64,000 nt of DNA from assembly GCA_033725935.1 (NCBI GenBank), contig MU867080.1:310001-374000 (forward strand). Direction: 5' to 3'. The position numbers were made by a program, and so were the translations under genes. Of this stretch, positions 21,091 through 32,253 are shown piece by piece. Every line of letters begins with the position of its first letter. Position 1 is the first letter of the stretch. The notes under the pieces were generated by a model. It was not told the origin of the DNA, did no database searches, and saw only the letters and a list, made by a program, of their open reading frames with translations. The stretch comes from Cladorrhinum sp. PSN259 (Eukaryota > Ascomycota > Sordariomycetes > Sordariales > Podosporaceae).

Positions 21091-24000
21091 TCACAGACTC
21101 ACGGTGACCGTCATGTTGTTGCTCAGGACCAACAACGTAGGAGGCAGCCCGTTACAGAGGACTTCGACATCGGACAAATATGACAGACTCGACTCCTCGC
21201 TCTGGCACGTGTTCTCTTCGGGAATTGGCAGTGTGGTGAAAAGCACAGCTGTGTCTCTGCTCTGTTGGCTCATCAGTTCGTTCAGTATCAAGTGCTGAGC
21301 ACGGCTTGGAAGATCGTTGAATGATAGCGAAAACCCCTGGGTAGAATAGCTTGAGCCGTTGGTGACATCGTCTTCACCGGGGAACTGATATGAGGACAAC
21401 AAGCCGGCGATATTGAGCGAGGCATCACCGCCGTTATCTGTCCCTCTTGAGGCACTGATAGAGCCTGAATTCCTTCGAGATCTTGCCGGGGACTTGACGC
21501 CTTCCATGAACGAGACTTTCTTGTCGTTTATCCCTCCTTCATCACCGAGCTCTGACTCTTCGACAGCCTTGTTTAGAAGTCCAATCGAAGATTGCCGTGA
21601 AAAAGCAGGCGTGCGAGTCTCGTTCTCCGCGAACATAATTCTCGGCCCGGTACCATCCTCGTTGGTGATCGTGGTCTGGGGAACCAAATTGCTGGAAAAT
21701 CTCATGGCCTTCGACCCTTGCCGTGCGAGAGGCGGTCTTTCAGGTTTGAGTATTCCTCGGCTAGTATTGCTTCCGGTTCTCGAATGGCCTGTTGGCAGAT
21801 CACTGTTATTCTGCGGGATGGGCGTGATTGAACCATATGATTGCGGCGTGGACGAAGTTGATATCTTCGGTTTTCTCTCCTTCTTGGGGCTCTTTGATCG
21901 ATTCGGAGACAAGACATCGCCGTAACTCCTGCGTCGGTGGAGGGTCGCTAACAATGGACGTCTTATCGGCTCGTCCGTGTCGCTGTCTGCATCATTGAAC
22001 GTGCCACTGACAACCCGGGTACCCGACGAGTCACTATCGCTATCACTGTCGCTGCCGCCATTAAACTCACTATCTGAGCTGTCAAACACACTGAAGGGCA
22101 GGTTTTGCGTATGGATACCCATGTTGATCCCAAGTTTCACGAGCTGCGAAACCGTAGGCTTCTTGGGGAGTTCGGTGAGCTGTGCCAAACTATGGCGCCG
22201 CCTCGACCTTAGATCGTCCGGCTCTGAGTGAGGATTGTAGAGGCCAGGGCGTCCCACGGTTGACTCCATGACATTGGTTATCGAGGCGAACTCTTGAGAG
22301 CCCGACATTGAGCGACTGCCTCGATAGTTCTGTAAGTCTTCCCACCATTCCTCATTTTTGAGAGCCCCGTTGACGAGATTGTCAGTTTCGGGGTTTTGAT
22401 ACCGTCCGTGGATAATGGTTTCGTAGGTCGGGAGATCTCCAGATGCCAACCAAAAGACTAGAACCTGGGCATCAATCCTCAGTTTCTCCAGAAGCGCCTT
22501 GAGTCTGGCTCTCTCCTCCTTGACTTCGCTTTCATACTCCACAAACACCAGAACCCGCAGCTTGTAGGCTTCTTTCCATGCAGGTACTGTGCGTAGAATG
22601 TATCCCAGCTGTAGAATGAGGGTATATGTATCGAAATTTGTGGTCAGAACGCTCTGCCCATCAGCAGTGACAGCTGCAGACATCTGGATAGGCCACAAGT
22701 CGATATACTTCTTGTTGTTTGCCCCATCTTTCCGTGGAGTCTCTAGGCTCTCAAATCCTTTGCCGATAGCAACGTTCAATCTATACCGTAGAGCCAAGTC
22801 TTCGATGATGGTCATATAATCCGTGGCTGACATCATTTCCTCATTTCTGATAACGTCGGTGGGTAACGATCCTTCCATAAGGCGAGCCGATGTGTCGCCT
22901 CTCTTTCTCCTGCGAGCTGTGGTTTCGGACTTGGTGTCGTCCTGCGTCACCGAAACGGGTGAAATCTGAGCCTCAGGGACTTGAAGAGAGGGTTGAGAGC
23001 GGCGAAGATCATCCATGTTGTAGAAGCCAATAACTGCTATGTTTGGCCTCATGCCTCCAAGACCCGCGGAGAGGATGAGATTTCTGACACCCCATGTGAT
23101 AGAAGGCGACATTGTCAGTTGCACAAAAGCCTTGATCCTAGAGTACTCTGAGATGTACTTGGACCAAGCGGTCTGTTGTATTTTAGCTTCGGCCACCCCC
23201 GAGGTGAAATCGTCTGTCACGATCACATGTCCTAAGATGTATAGCGCCCCTTTTTTCATCGAATTACAAAACTGTATGAGACGTGTCTGTCTCCTGGGAT
23301 TGTTGACGAGCAAGATAATCTGAGGTCTCCAAAACTTGATGTGTTCGGGCTTGAGTCGAAGGAGATATTTCCGAACTTGATGGTAAATCAAATTCTGAGA
23401 GACGTCTCCCCAGTGCTTTGGCGGACTCAGATAGTGGATCAAGAGGAATAGAAAGACAAGTAGGCACACGGCCGTGGTGGCATATGTCTCATCAATGAAG
23501 AACATTGCAAAGGCAGAAAGAATACTTCCGATGGCAGCAGATTGCCATGTGAAGAATTTGAAACCAGGGCGGAAGTTTGGGGCCGATCCAATCTTTAGAA
23601 GAAAGCATGCGAGATTCATGACGAAGAATGTCATTTGATAGCCCATGGAAATGAGGGTGGCGATCTGGTTCAGGTTGGCAAACATGGCAACTTGAGCAGC
23701 GACATATGTGAGGAAGATAGCCCTGATGGGCTCGTCTGCTTTCTTAGTGCCCTTTCCAAACACGGAAAGAGTGGGAAACAGTTTGTCTCGGGCCAATGCC
23801 TGCATAAGTTTGGCGGAGCCGATCAATCCCATCAGTGCTGAGAAGAAGGTAGTTGCGAACTCTCCAGCAAAGATAATAGGGGGATACAAGTTAGTTTCCT
23901 GGATGACGTTGCCATTGCGAAGGAACGATGCGTGAGTGGTGCTGCTGGCCAGGGAGAAGATAACCAGCAGATATGACACAAGAGTTGACAACATTGCCCA

Positions 24001-24819
24001 CAGCGTGCCCTTAGGAATCGCTTTGCTTGGGTTCTTCAGGTCTCCAGACATGGAGGCACCAGCAAAGATGCCTGATGTTGCTGGAAACAAGACACCAAAG
24101 AGACTTCGGAAGGTGTCAAATCCAGCAAACTCGCTGCCTGTTGTGTGAGGGAACAGGTTCGACTTGAATGTTTCCAAACTGAATCCGGTAAACTCGATGC
24201 CTTTAACTGGATCAGTGAAGGCTGGATTGAACATGGCAGAGATTGGGATGCTGAGAATCGAGATGACCAAAACCACCAACAGGGCATTGCTCGCCTTTGC
24301 GAAGATGGAGCTGCCAGCAAGACATAGGCTAGTGCAAACCACCAGGGCAACCGTCTCGAAGAGATAATCCCACCAATATCCATGGGGCATAATATCGTAG
24401 AAGTTGAGTTTGATACAGTCGATCAGACCGACAACGTTGAGAGCCGTGTTCAAGACCTGGGCGAGATAGAAGAGAATGCCGATTGATCCTCCGAATTCAG
24501 GGCCGAGAGACCTTGAAATGAGATAGTATGCGCCTCCTCCCTTGACTTCTCCATTGGATGCGATGGCTGACAGCGACAGAGTCGTTACAAAGTCGACGAG
24601 ATAAGCAATGAGCATGAGACCTGCAAGAGTTTAGTAGGCTATTGCAAGACGGAGGGAAGAGAATTGACACATACCAAGCATGCCCAAGAGCCCGACCTGT
24701 CCGAGAATCTGGCCGAATCTCAAGAACATGAGAATGCTGAGGATATTCAGACATACTGGGATATAGACACCGGAGACAACGCCCAGCTTGTTTCTCTTGC
24801 CGATGCTGTCGTGCTCCAT
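21091..24819 (-). CDS. vhc1: Vacuolar-type cation-chloride cotransporter (SLC12/Vhc1-like)
   Basis: Two exons, 24675-24819 and 21091-24620 (intron 54 bases), 1224 aa, typical of the CCC family. Exon 1 encodes KLGVVSGVYIPVCLNILSILMFLRFGQILGQVGLLG, the conserved first membrane span. About twelve spans follow within the first 410 residues, with family motifs GGAYYLISRSLGPEFGG, FAGASMSGDLKNPSKAIPKGT and LMQALARDKLFP. The long cytoplasmic C-terminal domain (about 430-1224) contains the SLC12 regulatory portion (MSPSITWGVRNLILSAGLGGMRPN) and a Ser/Asp-rich disordered insert with a run of alternating Ser and Asp. Yeast Vhc1 resides in the vacuolar membrane and moves K+ with Cl-, affecting vacuole morphology and salt tolerance. 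Vacuolar location here is inferred from that homologue. It is head to head with an Avt-type vacuolar transporter. Confidence 0.92.
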
Positions 24820-26662
24820 TTTGAAGCCGGAGAGGGTTGGTTGATCAACCCGTTATCAATCGGGAAGAGCAATACTCAAACCCAAATATGAGAGTTATGA
24901 GACCTATCCCAAACCAGGCTTTAAGTCGGAAATCCTCAAGGCCCAAGCCTGGTTCGAGAGACGCGGTGTATATACTCCACTGCAACAGGCATCGCTTGAC
25001 GGTTATCGCTTGACCATCAATTAGTGCAGATCATGCACTCCGCACTCGCCCCTCAACTCCTCCCATAGGCCGTTGGCAGTGGAGCGGGTGAGCTGAGGGG
25101 GTTGGTGCGGTTGATGGCTCAATGCTGCCTTTGGTGTAGTTATCACCAGTTTCCCCTCTGTCTGGTTTTGTCCTCCGACGTTCCAGCTCCTCCACGCTCA
25201 AAGGGATGCTGTTTGATAAGTCGATGTCTCAGAAAATTGGGGTAAATAAACAAAACAAATGAGTCAGTTGGAGCAGTTCGACGTCGCACAACAGAGTCAA
25301 AAATACACCACAAACAGGAAAGCCATCGGACAACTCAATTGCATCAATCTTGAAAGCTGAATAAATCCAGCAATGGGCAGTTGTGACCGCAATGTTGACT
25401 TGGCGCCTTGGCCATAGCAGGCATAAACTTCACCCAGGTGAAACCAGCCATTAATGCACTAACAGTTTCTGGTGTTTTAAGACACATGAATCAGTTAGAC
25501 AGACATCAATTGTAGGGTTGGTGAGGACCCTGCTATCCACTCTTCAGTGAGGGGTTGAGTAGCGATCCCGATCGTCACTTCCAAGTTTGAACTCCCATTG
25601 GCCCTTCCAAAGATGTCTTGTAGATGCGGTGCAGTTGGTGGTGTGGCACCGGATATCATCTCTAATCGAGTCTTGATCCAGTGTCTGACCTCACATGGAA
25701 GTTGTGTATGCCGGCCGCGAACATATTACCGCTCATCGACAGAAAAAGTGACGTTGTGAGACCGTTGGATTTTAATATCCAGATACTCTCCACTGCCATC
25801 TCTAACGAAGAGGGTGGCCGTTGTCGGATGTGGTTTAGGTAAGTGATCCGTTTCTGCATCAAGCAATGTGCAATGCATCAACATAATGCAGAACATAATT
25901 CCGGAGGCTTTCCCAACGAATAAGAGACACAGAAACTCGAAAGATAAATAAAACCTGGAAGTCGCTGAATGGAATTCGGTCATCCGCCGCAATGACAAAA
26001 TGACAAACTCAATCGGAAACTGACAGGTTTGCTATAGTCGGCCTGCAGGCAACACCCCAGATGTCCCAGGTGACTTTTCAGGGTCAGGTCTTGATCTCGG
26101 CTGTGGGGGTACCGGCGGATGCCGCCCGGCGACCTGCAGCCGAGCTCCAATGGCCCAGTGATTTCAGTGATACTCTGTCAGCAGGCGGCCTGCCCGGGCT
26201 CCAACTGAGTGAATTCCCCCATTCGCTCTTATCGAATAAGCTACCGCCGTTGCTAAGGTCACAAGCCAATACCCGCCATCGGGGAGTCAAGTGCTCGTCG
26301 TGATACTTATTCCTCCATTCGATAACACGTTGGTGCCTCGAAAGATAGACGAGACGCTTCTTCGCCGACCGGGACACTCTTTCGTTTCTTTTATTTTCCA
26401 ACAAATTGCCATTGTCAACGTTGAGTCTCTTATCAACAAGAGATACCGGATACCAACACACTCACCGGCTCTACCTAAGTAGGAGGCGCGCTCACGGTGA
26501 AGGCGTTTGCGGCGTCGGAAACACCAACAAATACATAACCGCTTTACATACTTAGGTGACTGGCAACTTCAAGTCTTTCTTCTACTAAGCAACCTGCATC
26601 AACTGTGGATTATTTCCCGAGAAATGCGATAAGCCACTGTTGCCTACAATTCAAGGTTCAAC
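24820..26662. other. 1.8 kb divergent intergenic region between two transporter genes
   Basis: Holds the promoters of the cotransporter (leftward) and the Avt-like gene (rightward). A TATA-like GTATATACTCC sits near 24967-24977, about 150 bases upstream of the cotransporter ATG. Open frames of up to 125 codons exist (for example minus strand 26084-26461) but have no motif. I see no RNA gene. Confidence 0.5.
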
Positions 26663-29011
26663 ATGTCAAACTCAGGAAGAAACTCGCCCGCTCCAATGCA
26701 GCCACAGCTGTCAACATCGCCTGGATCATTCCGCTCCCGATCATTTGTTGGGTCCATACCTCGCGCCGAGTCTATTGCCCGCCTCGCCTCGCCGGTTCCA
26801 AATAACGGCGTCGCACCACCGACTGGTGACGATGCTGGCTCCGACCATCTGTCACCCCTTCCAGGCGCCAGCTCCCACGTCGCCGGTCCAGGCATCTCGG
26901 CCCTTGCTGCTGCATTATCAAATTCGATAGGCACCTCTCCGCCACGTTTTGGCACGCCACCAGTTCGAGCGCTCTCGCCCGCTCCACTCCGATCGCAGTC
27001 TCCAGCTCCTGGAGCATCTCTGTTTCCCGCTGCCGGTACTACACCCACAAACTATGGCTCCTTCGATGGCAGACGGAACTGGGCTGGCGGAGCATACGAG
27101 GACCCCGAGATCATCAAGAGGCACTTGGTTCAACCCGGTGACAGCAACTCCGACGATGGATCGCGGAAAGTGTGCGACAGCTCCAAGGGCAAACACCCGG
27201 CAGAAGATGACAGGAGTGGGCTGGACGATGAGTTTTCGAGCTTGAAGCTCCAGGGCGGCGACATTACAAGACCGATCTACAAGTGGACTGAAGAGGTGGA
27301 GCAACGGAACAGAACACAGCGCAGCAAAAGTTTCAGCATGCCCAGGCCAGACCCCGAAAACGAAACTCTCGACATCAACACAATCAAGGTCCCCGGAGGT
27401 TTCAGGCGCAACTTCATTCGGCGCGCTGGTGGTGAATCTTCAGGCCATCCGGACGAGCTTGAATATGGCGCGGGCCCCAGTGACCGTCCGCCACAGCCCA
27501 AGCTTTTTACCAACAGCTTCCTCGAATTTCTTTCCCTATACGGGCACTTTGCTGGTGAAGAATTGGAGGAAGATGATGAGGTGCTGAAACCCGGCGAGTA
27601 CTTCACATCAGGAAGCGAGGGCGAGCTTTTCGACGATTTCTCAGAAGACGAACACGAGCCAATGGAGGATAGCGCCCTGTTACCACCATCCCGACGAAAG
27701 AGGAAGAGAAAAGAGCGTGGTGGAAGTGGCACGAATAGTCCAATGGGCGCAGCGTTGCTTCTTTTAAAGTCCTTCGTTGGCACTGGTGTTCTGTTCTTAC
27801 CTCGGGCGTACCTCAATGGTGGAATGCTCTTCAGCAACTTGGTTCTGCTATTTGTTGCAGCTCTGAGTTACTATTGCTTCGTTCTGCTTGTCACCACCAG
27901 GTTGACGGTCGAAGGATCCTTTGGTGATATTGGTGGTATCCTCTATGGTAAATGGATGAGAAACTTGATCTTGTTTTCCATCGTCCTCAGCCAAATAGGC
28001 TTCGTCGCAGCTTATATCGTCTTCACATCGGAAAATTTGCAGGCGTTCATCCTCGCGGTTTCAAACTGCAAGACCTATATTCCGATCACTTGGTTGATTA
28101 TCATGCAAATGATTGTCTTCCTTCCCTTCTCTCTCCTCCGCGACATTGGAAAACTTGGATTCACAGCCCTCATCGCCGATGCGTTCATCGTCATTGGATT
28201 GGCATATCTCTTTTACTACGATGTCCTGACACTCAACACCGAAGGTCTCGCTGATATCATCATGTTTAACCAGAAGGACTGGACACTCTTCATTGGCACA
28301 GCTATTTTCACATTTGAAGGCATCGGGCTCATCATTCCTATTCAGGAATCGATGCGTAACCCGCAGAAGTTTCCCAAGGTCATGGCTGCTGTTATGATCA
28401 TCATTACAACCCTATTCACCGTCATGGGAGCCATCTCATATGCCGCATACGGTTCGAAAACGGAGACGGTTGTGCTGCTCAACCTGCCACAAGACGACAA
28501 ACTAGTCAACGGTGTGCAATTTCTGTACTCCCTGGCCATCCTGTTATCTACGCCGCTCCAGATCTTCCCTGCCATCAGGATCACTGAGAATGCCCTCTTC
28601 ACCAAGAGCGGAAAGTATAACCCGTACATCAAGTGGCAGAAGAACGTCTTCCGGTTTTTCGTCGTTGCCTTTTGCGCTCTAGTTGCTTGGGGAGGTGCGG
28701 ATAGCTTGGACAAGTTTGTCGCGCTCGTTGGAAATTTTGCTTGCATCCCGTTGGTGTATATCTACCCAGTAAGTGTTGGTTATTAAAAGGTGTATTCTGA
28801 CCAGATATCATTGCTAACCTTGGCACAGCCTATGCTTCACTACAAGAGTGTAGCAAAAACAACACTACGAAAATGGTCCGATATCCTGCTATGCATTTTC
28901 GGTTTTGTGGCAATGGCGTACACGACCAGCTTGACGGTCATGAATTGGGCAGGAGGTTCTGGGGAAGGTGGCGCTCCAAGCCACTGCAGTATTAAGGGCC
29001 ATTCGTATTAA
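26663..29011 (+). CDS. Vacuolar amino acid transporter, Avt3/Avt4-like (AAAP family)
   Basis: Exons 26663-28768 and 28829-29011 (intron 60 bases), 762 aa. The N-terminal 350 residues are Ser/Pro-rich and disordered, as in yeast Avt3 and Avt4. The transporter domain begins with SPMGAALLLLKSFVGTGVLFLPRAYLNGGM, the unwound first helix of the AAAP/SLC36 group, and has about eleven spans, including YIVFTSENLQ, IGTAIFTFEGIGLIIPIQESM (central conserved segment) and GNFACIPLVYIYPPMLHYK spanning the splice join. Family members export neutral amino acids from the vacuole to the cytosol using the proton gradient; in yeast Avt3/4 act during nitrogen starvation. The first ATG after stop-rich upstream sequence was chosen. 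The C-terminus ends shortly after the last span, as usual. Confidence 0.92.
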
Positions 29012-29732
29012 GCAAAGGCCGTGCCACGCACGCAACGCAACGCATCACACGACATACGACTTGATTTTTTCCTTTGTCTCAAAGAGAAATCTAACGCATA
29101 GAATTGTTGAACTATAGTACTTGCAAGGCATTACATACGGGGTTTTCAAGGCAAGGGCAAGGAAGGGTATTATCTAGTTTTTTCTTTCTTTCTTGGAGAT
29201 GGGGCGATGGTGTTTCAGGCTCTGTGGGGTTTATTTATTTATTCCTTTTCTTTCAGTTTGAAGAGACGTAGAATCTACCTAGAATGGTATATGCACAGGG
29301 CAGCACTTGTAGACGATGGCAGCATTATTGGAGAGAAAGAGCAAGCGAAAGTAGGAAACTAAGAGGACTATTGGTCAAGAATAACATTCTTCCTCTTATT
29401 TTTTTTTTAAAAGTGATTCTTGGGACCATATTTGATTTCATGAACAAAGAAGCATACTTCTCTGGTCCTTGCCGTTTCATGCTGCCCAGAATGCAGATGT
29501 AGTTAAGTTGTTAGAAGAAGTAACGCACGGACCATCGCACTCAACGATGTGCTTCGCCTGAGTTGCCTCTCCATTCCTTGGCTTGGCTATAAACGCTTGA
29601 ACGACTCAGCACATCCTTCCGGCGAAGACTATTTCATCCATCAACCGCGCTGCCTTGCTTGACACACACCTTTTCAATTTTTTTGTGGATTCATTATAGT
29701 AGCCTTCGTTCAAACAGTTTGCAGCCTTCAAA
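29012..29732. other. Intergenic region between Avt-like gene and rpb11
   Basis: 721 bases: 3' UTR of the transporter and rpb11 promoter. No coding signal; a pyrimidine-rich tract lies near 29685-29700. Confidence 0.5.
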
Positions 29733-30814
29733 ATGAACGCTCCTGATCGGTAAGTCGCTTCTCTTCTCGCGTTTCAATGTCGTTGCATTTGGAATATTCT
29801 GGCGTTGGCTGGGTGGAATGAGATGAAAGCTGGATGATTGTTGTTGGTGCTCAATAGATAGGGGGTGGAATGGGATTGGAACCTTGGGGTGAAAGAAGGG
29901 GGGACGGATGTCCGTCGGTGTCTTTACCTGAGGCGAGCTGGACCAAGGGATCTCTCTGGTTAGGCGAATGCTGCTTCTGTGCAGATGAGGTTGTTACGCG
30001 GGGAGGGGAGTCTCGATTCTTCGATTGCTCCTTCTTTTTTTCGTCAGCTGGAGGGGTTTGTTGATGGCTTGTTTCCGGCTTCCGACTCGGAGTTCTGGAA
30101 CGAACAAGCAAACAGTCAGCGATTGTGACCGCTCAAGAAACCTGCTTCATCCTAGCATCTCAGCATTTCCAGCAAGAGACCGAAGGACCAAACAAGCATC
30201 GCAAGATGTCCCACCCTCAAGATCGTGATAACGCGATTCCTGGGTTCGGCATTTTCCCCACGGATGGATTATTTGAAGGGTTGAGGAAGATAGAGGATGG
30301 CCGCTGACTTCTCTTTGTCTACAGCTTCGAGTTGTTCCTTCTCGGTGATGGCGAGAAGAAGATTACCGAGACGGTGGTGAACGGTAAGTTTCCGATTGCC
30401 ACGATTGATGAGACTACATACTGACTATAAGTAGGCATGTCGAACTGTTCCGACTTCATCATCAAAAAAGAAGACCACACCCTTGGCAACCTCCTCGCCG
30501 AGCGTCTGAAGCAGGCTCCCAACGTCATGATGGCTGCATACAAGAGTACGCTTCCTTTTCACCTCACCTTACATGTCAGCGTTAAGCTAATGGAATCGTG
30601 TTTAGTCGGCCACCCCAACGTCCCAGAGGTCTGGATCCGTATCCAGACTGACGGCAGTGTCACTCCCCGCGAGGCTCTGGTCACTTCATGCAAGCAGCTT
30701 GTCGCCGCCTACGGTCAGCTCGGCCGTGAGTTCCAGAAGGAACTTGCCCTCCGCCAGTATGCCGACCAAGGCGAGAATGGTGGTGGTAGCGGCGGTCAGA
30801 ATGGAACCTACTAG
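29733..30814 (+). CDS. rpb11: RNA polymerase II subunit Rpb11
   Basis: Four exons: 29733-29749, 30325-30383, 30435-30545 and 30606-30814; 131 aa. The first exon encodes only MNAPDR minus one base, and splicing gives MNAPDRFELFLLGDGEKKI, almost the same as yeast Rpb11 at this position. The RNA polymerase L/13-16 kDa dimerisation domain follows: IIKKEDHTLGNLLAERLKQAPNV and AAYKIGHPNVPEVWIRIQTDG, with IGHP restored by the third splice. Rpb11 pairs with Rpb3 as the alpha-like heterodimer that nucleates assembly of Pol II. The Gly-rich tail is longer than in yeast. Intron 1 is 575 bases, far longer than all others in this window; introns 2 and 3 are 51 and 60 bases. Confidence 0.95.
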
Positions 30815-31297
30815 GTTTCCTTTCTTTCCCTCTTGGTATCATCCACATTAAGGGCCAAAAATGGAAAGAACTTCCGAGGCGTAAATAGGAGTTTAGGGCA
30901 CTAGGGTTTCTCTACTTGTATGCTTTTCATGCCATGGGGTAAAAAAAGGGAAATCCTCTATTAGATGCATATAGGGAAATTGGCCTCTTCGGGACTGGCC
31001 GGTTAATTTACTTCTCTTTTGTGACTATCATGTAACTGCATCGGTGATTATTTCTTATGGGTTTGGCCGGAGTCGACTGAAGATGACTGAGTTCTGAAAA
31101 TATTCTTTCCTGTTTCCCCTTCCGTTTCATCAAGAGCACTCATTACGCCTGTATTCTGGTATCCTATTTTCTTGAAAAACTTCATGGCAGCTTGACAACA
31201 GTCTTAGGATGATGGTGATACCATCTTCGCCCCAGCATTGAACTACTACTTGTATGGTGCTTCCCTTTCATTTGAAGTAAAGTTTTGTTGTGTACTC
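30815..31297. other. Convergent 3' region of rpb11 and lsm5
   Basis: 483 bases of AT-rich UTR-like sequence between two convergent genes. Nothing else seen. Confidence 0.55.
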
Positions 31298-31797
31298 TTA
31301 TGGCGATGCGGATATTCCTTCTGGCCCTTCGCCTCCTGGGATCAGCTGTTCAACCTTGGTCAGAGACGACAATAGTAACGACAACAACCGAGTGTAGGAA
31401 AACGAACCATGACAATGTTGTTGCCATTGAGCAGAATCTTCTTCAACTTGGAGTGGCTGCCAGAGTAGTCACTGCCACAGTGTCAGTTATGTAAAGGGAC
31501 GCAGGCGAGGAAGGCGGGATACAGACAATTCAGTGACATCCTCCAGAACCATGTTGACGTAATCATCGAAGCCGACAAGAGTACCAGCGAACTCTGAAAC
31601 GAGATAGTGGTAAGTATGTGAGTTTCGAAGGAAGAGGAGGAGGTTAAGGGCATACCCTTGTCTCCCTTCATGATGACCCAGATTTTGGATCCCACGCACT
31701 TGTCAATGAGCTCTGGCGGGGTTTGGTTAGCAATTTTACAAAAAAAAAGAGATAAGACGAGAGGCTACTTACCCAAGGGGAGCAGTTGAGAGGCCAT
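31298..31797 (-). CDS. lsm5: Sm-like protein Lsm5
   Basis: Five exons for only 86 aa: 31773-31797, 31656-31712, 31527-31593, 31408-31471 and 31298-31345. The joined protein begins MASQLLPLELIDKCVGSKIWVIMKGDKEF and carries the Sm1 motif (GTLVGFDDYVNMVLEDVTEF) and the Sm2 motif (KILLNGNNIVMLIPGG), ending GPEGISASP. This matches Lsm5 specifically, by the PLELIDK start and the VLEDVTEF segment. Lsm5 is part of the Lsm2-8 ring on U6 snRNA in the nucleus and the Lsm1-7 ring in cytoplasmic mRNA decay. Four introns of 60, 62, 55 and 62 bases make it more than half intron. Every splice site was needed to restore homology, so the model is strong. It is divergent from the exonuclease gene (456 bases). 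Confidence 0.94.
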
Positions 31798-32253
31798 CCT
31801 GTTTTATTTTGAGTGGTGCTGACGAATGCTGGGTCCAAAAACCAAGATTGTTGTCTACCAGTGGTGATGGTGGGTTGGATGAGTGAGTGAATGCCCAGTT
31901 GGAGTGAGCAGTTGCCAGTTGAAGCTCAAACTGCCACAGCTGTTGTTGGCAGGAATGATTCTTGGCGTAATTAATTACCGTAATATTACATCGGCACAAA
32001 CTGAAGTTGATCCACTTGAACCCCGTGATACCGTGTAAGAACAAAGGGAATCCACGTTAAATGCATGGAGCGCACCAGACTGCTACCTGCCACGAACGGT
32101 TTTCATAGGGAATGTATGTACCAGGGTCCATCTTAGCCACGCCCGCGACCCGTCGACCCGCAACGTTCACTCTCCTGGTTTTCTACCTGATTTATCCGTA
32201 CTAGCGCCCCTCTGCTGCCTACACACTCTTTGTGTCACTTTCAAACCAACGTT
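31798..32253. other. Divergent promoter of lsm5 and the exonuclease gene
   Basis: 456 bases shared by two head-to-head genes. No coding signal. Neither TATA nor other elements are convincing. Confidence 0.5.
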
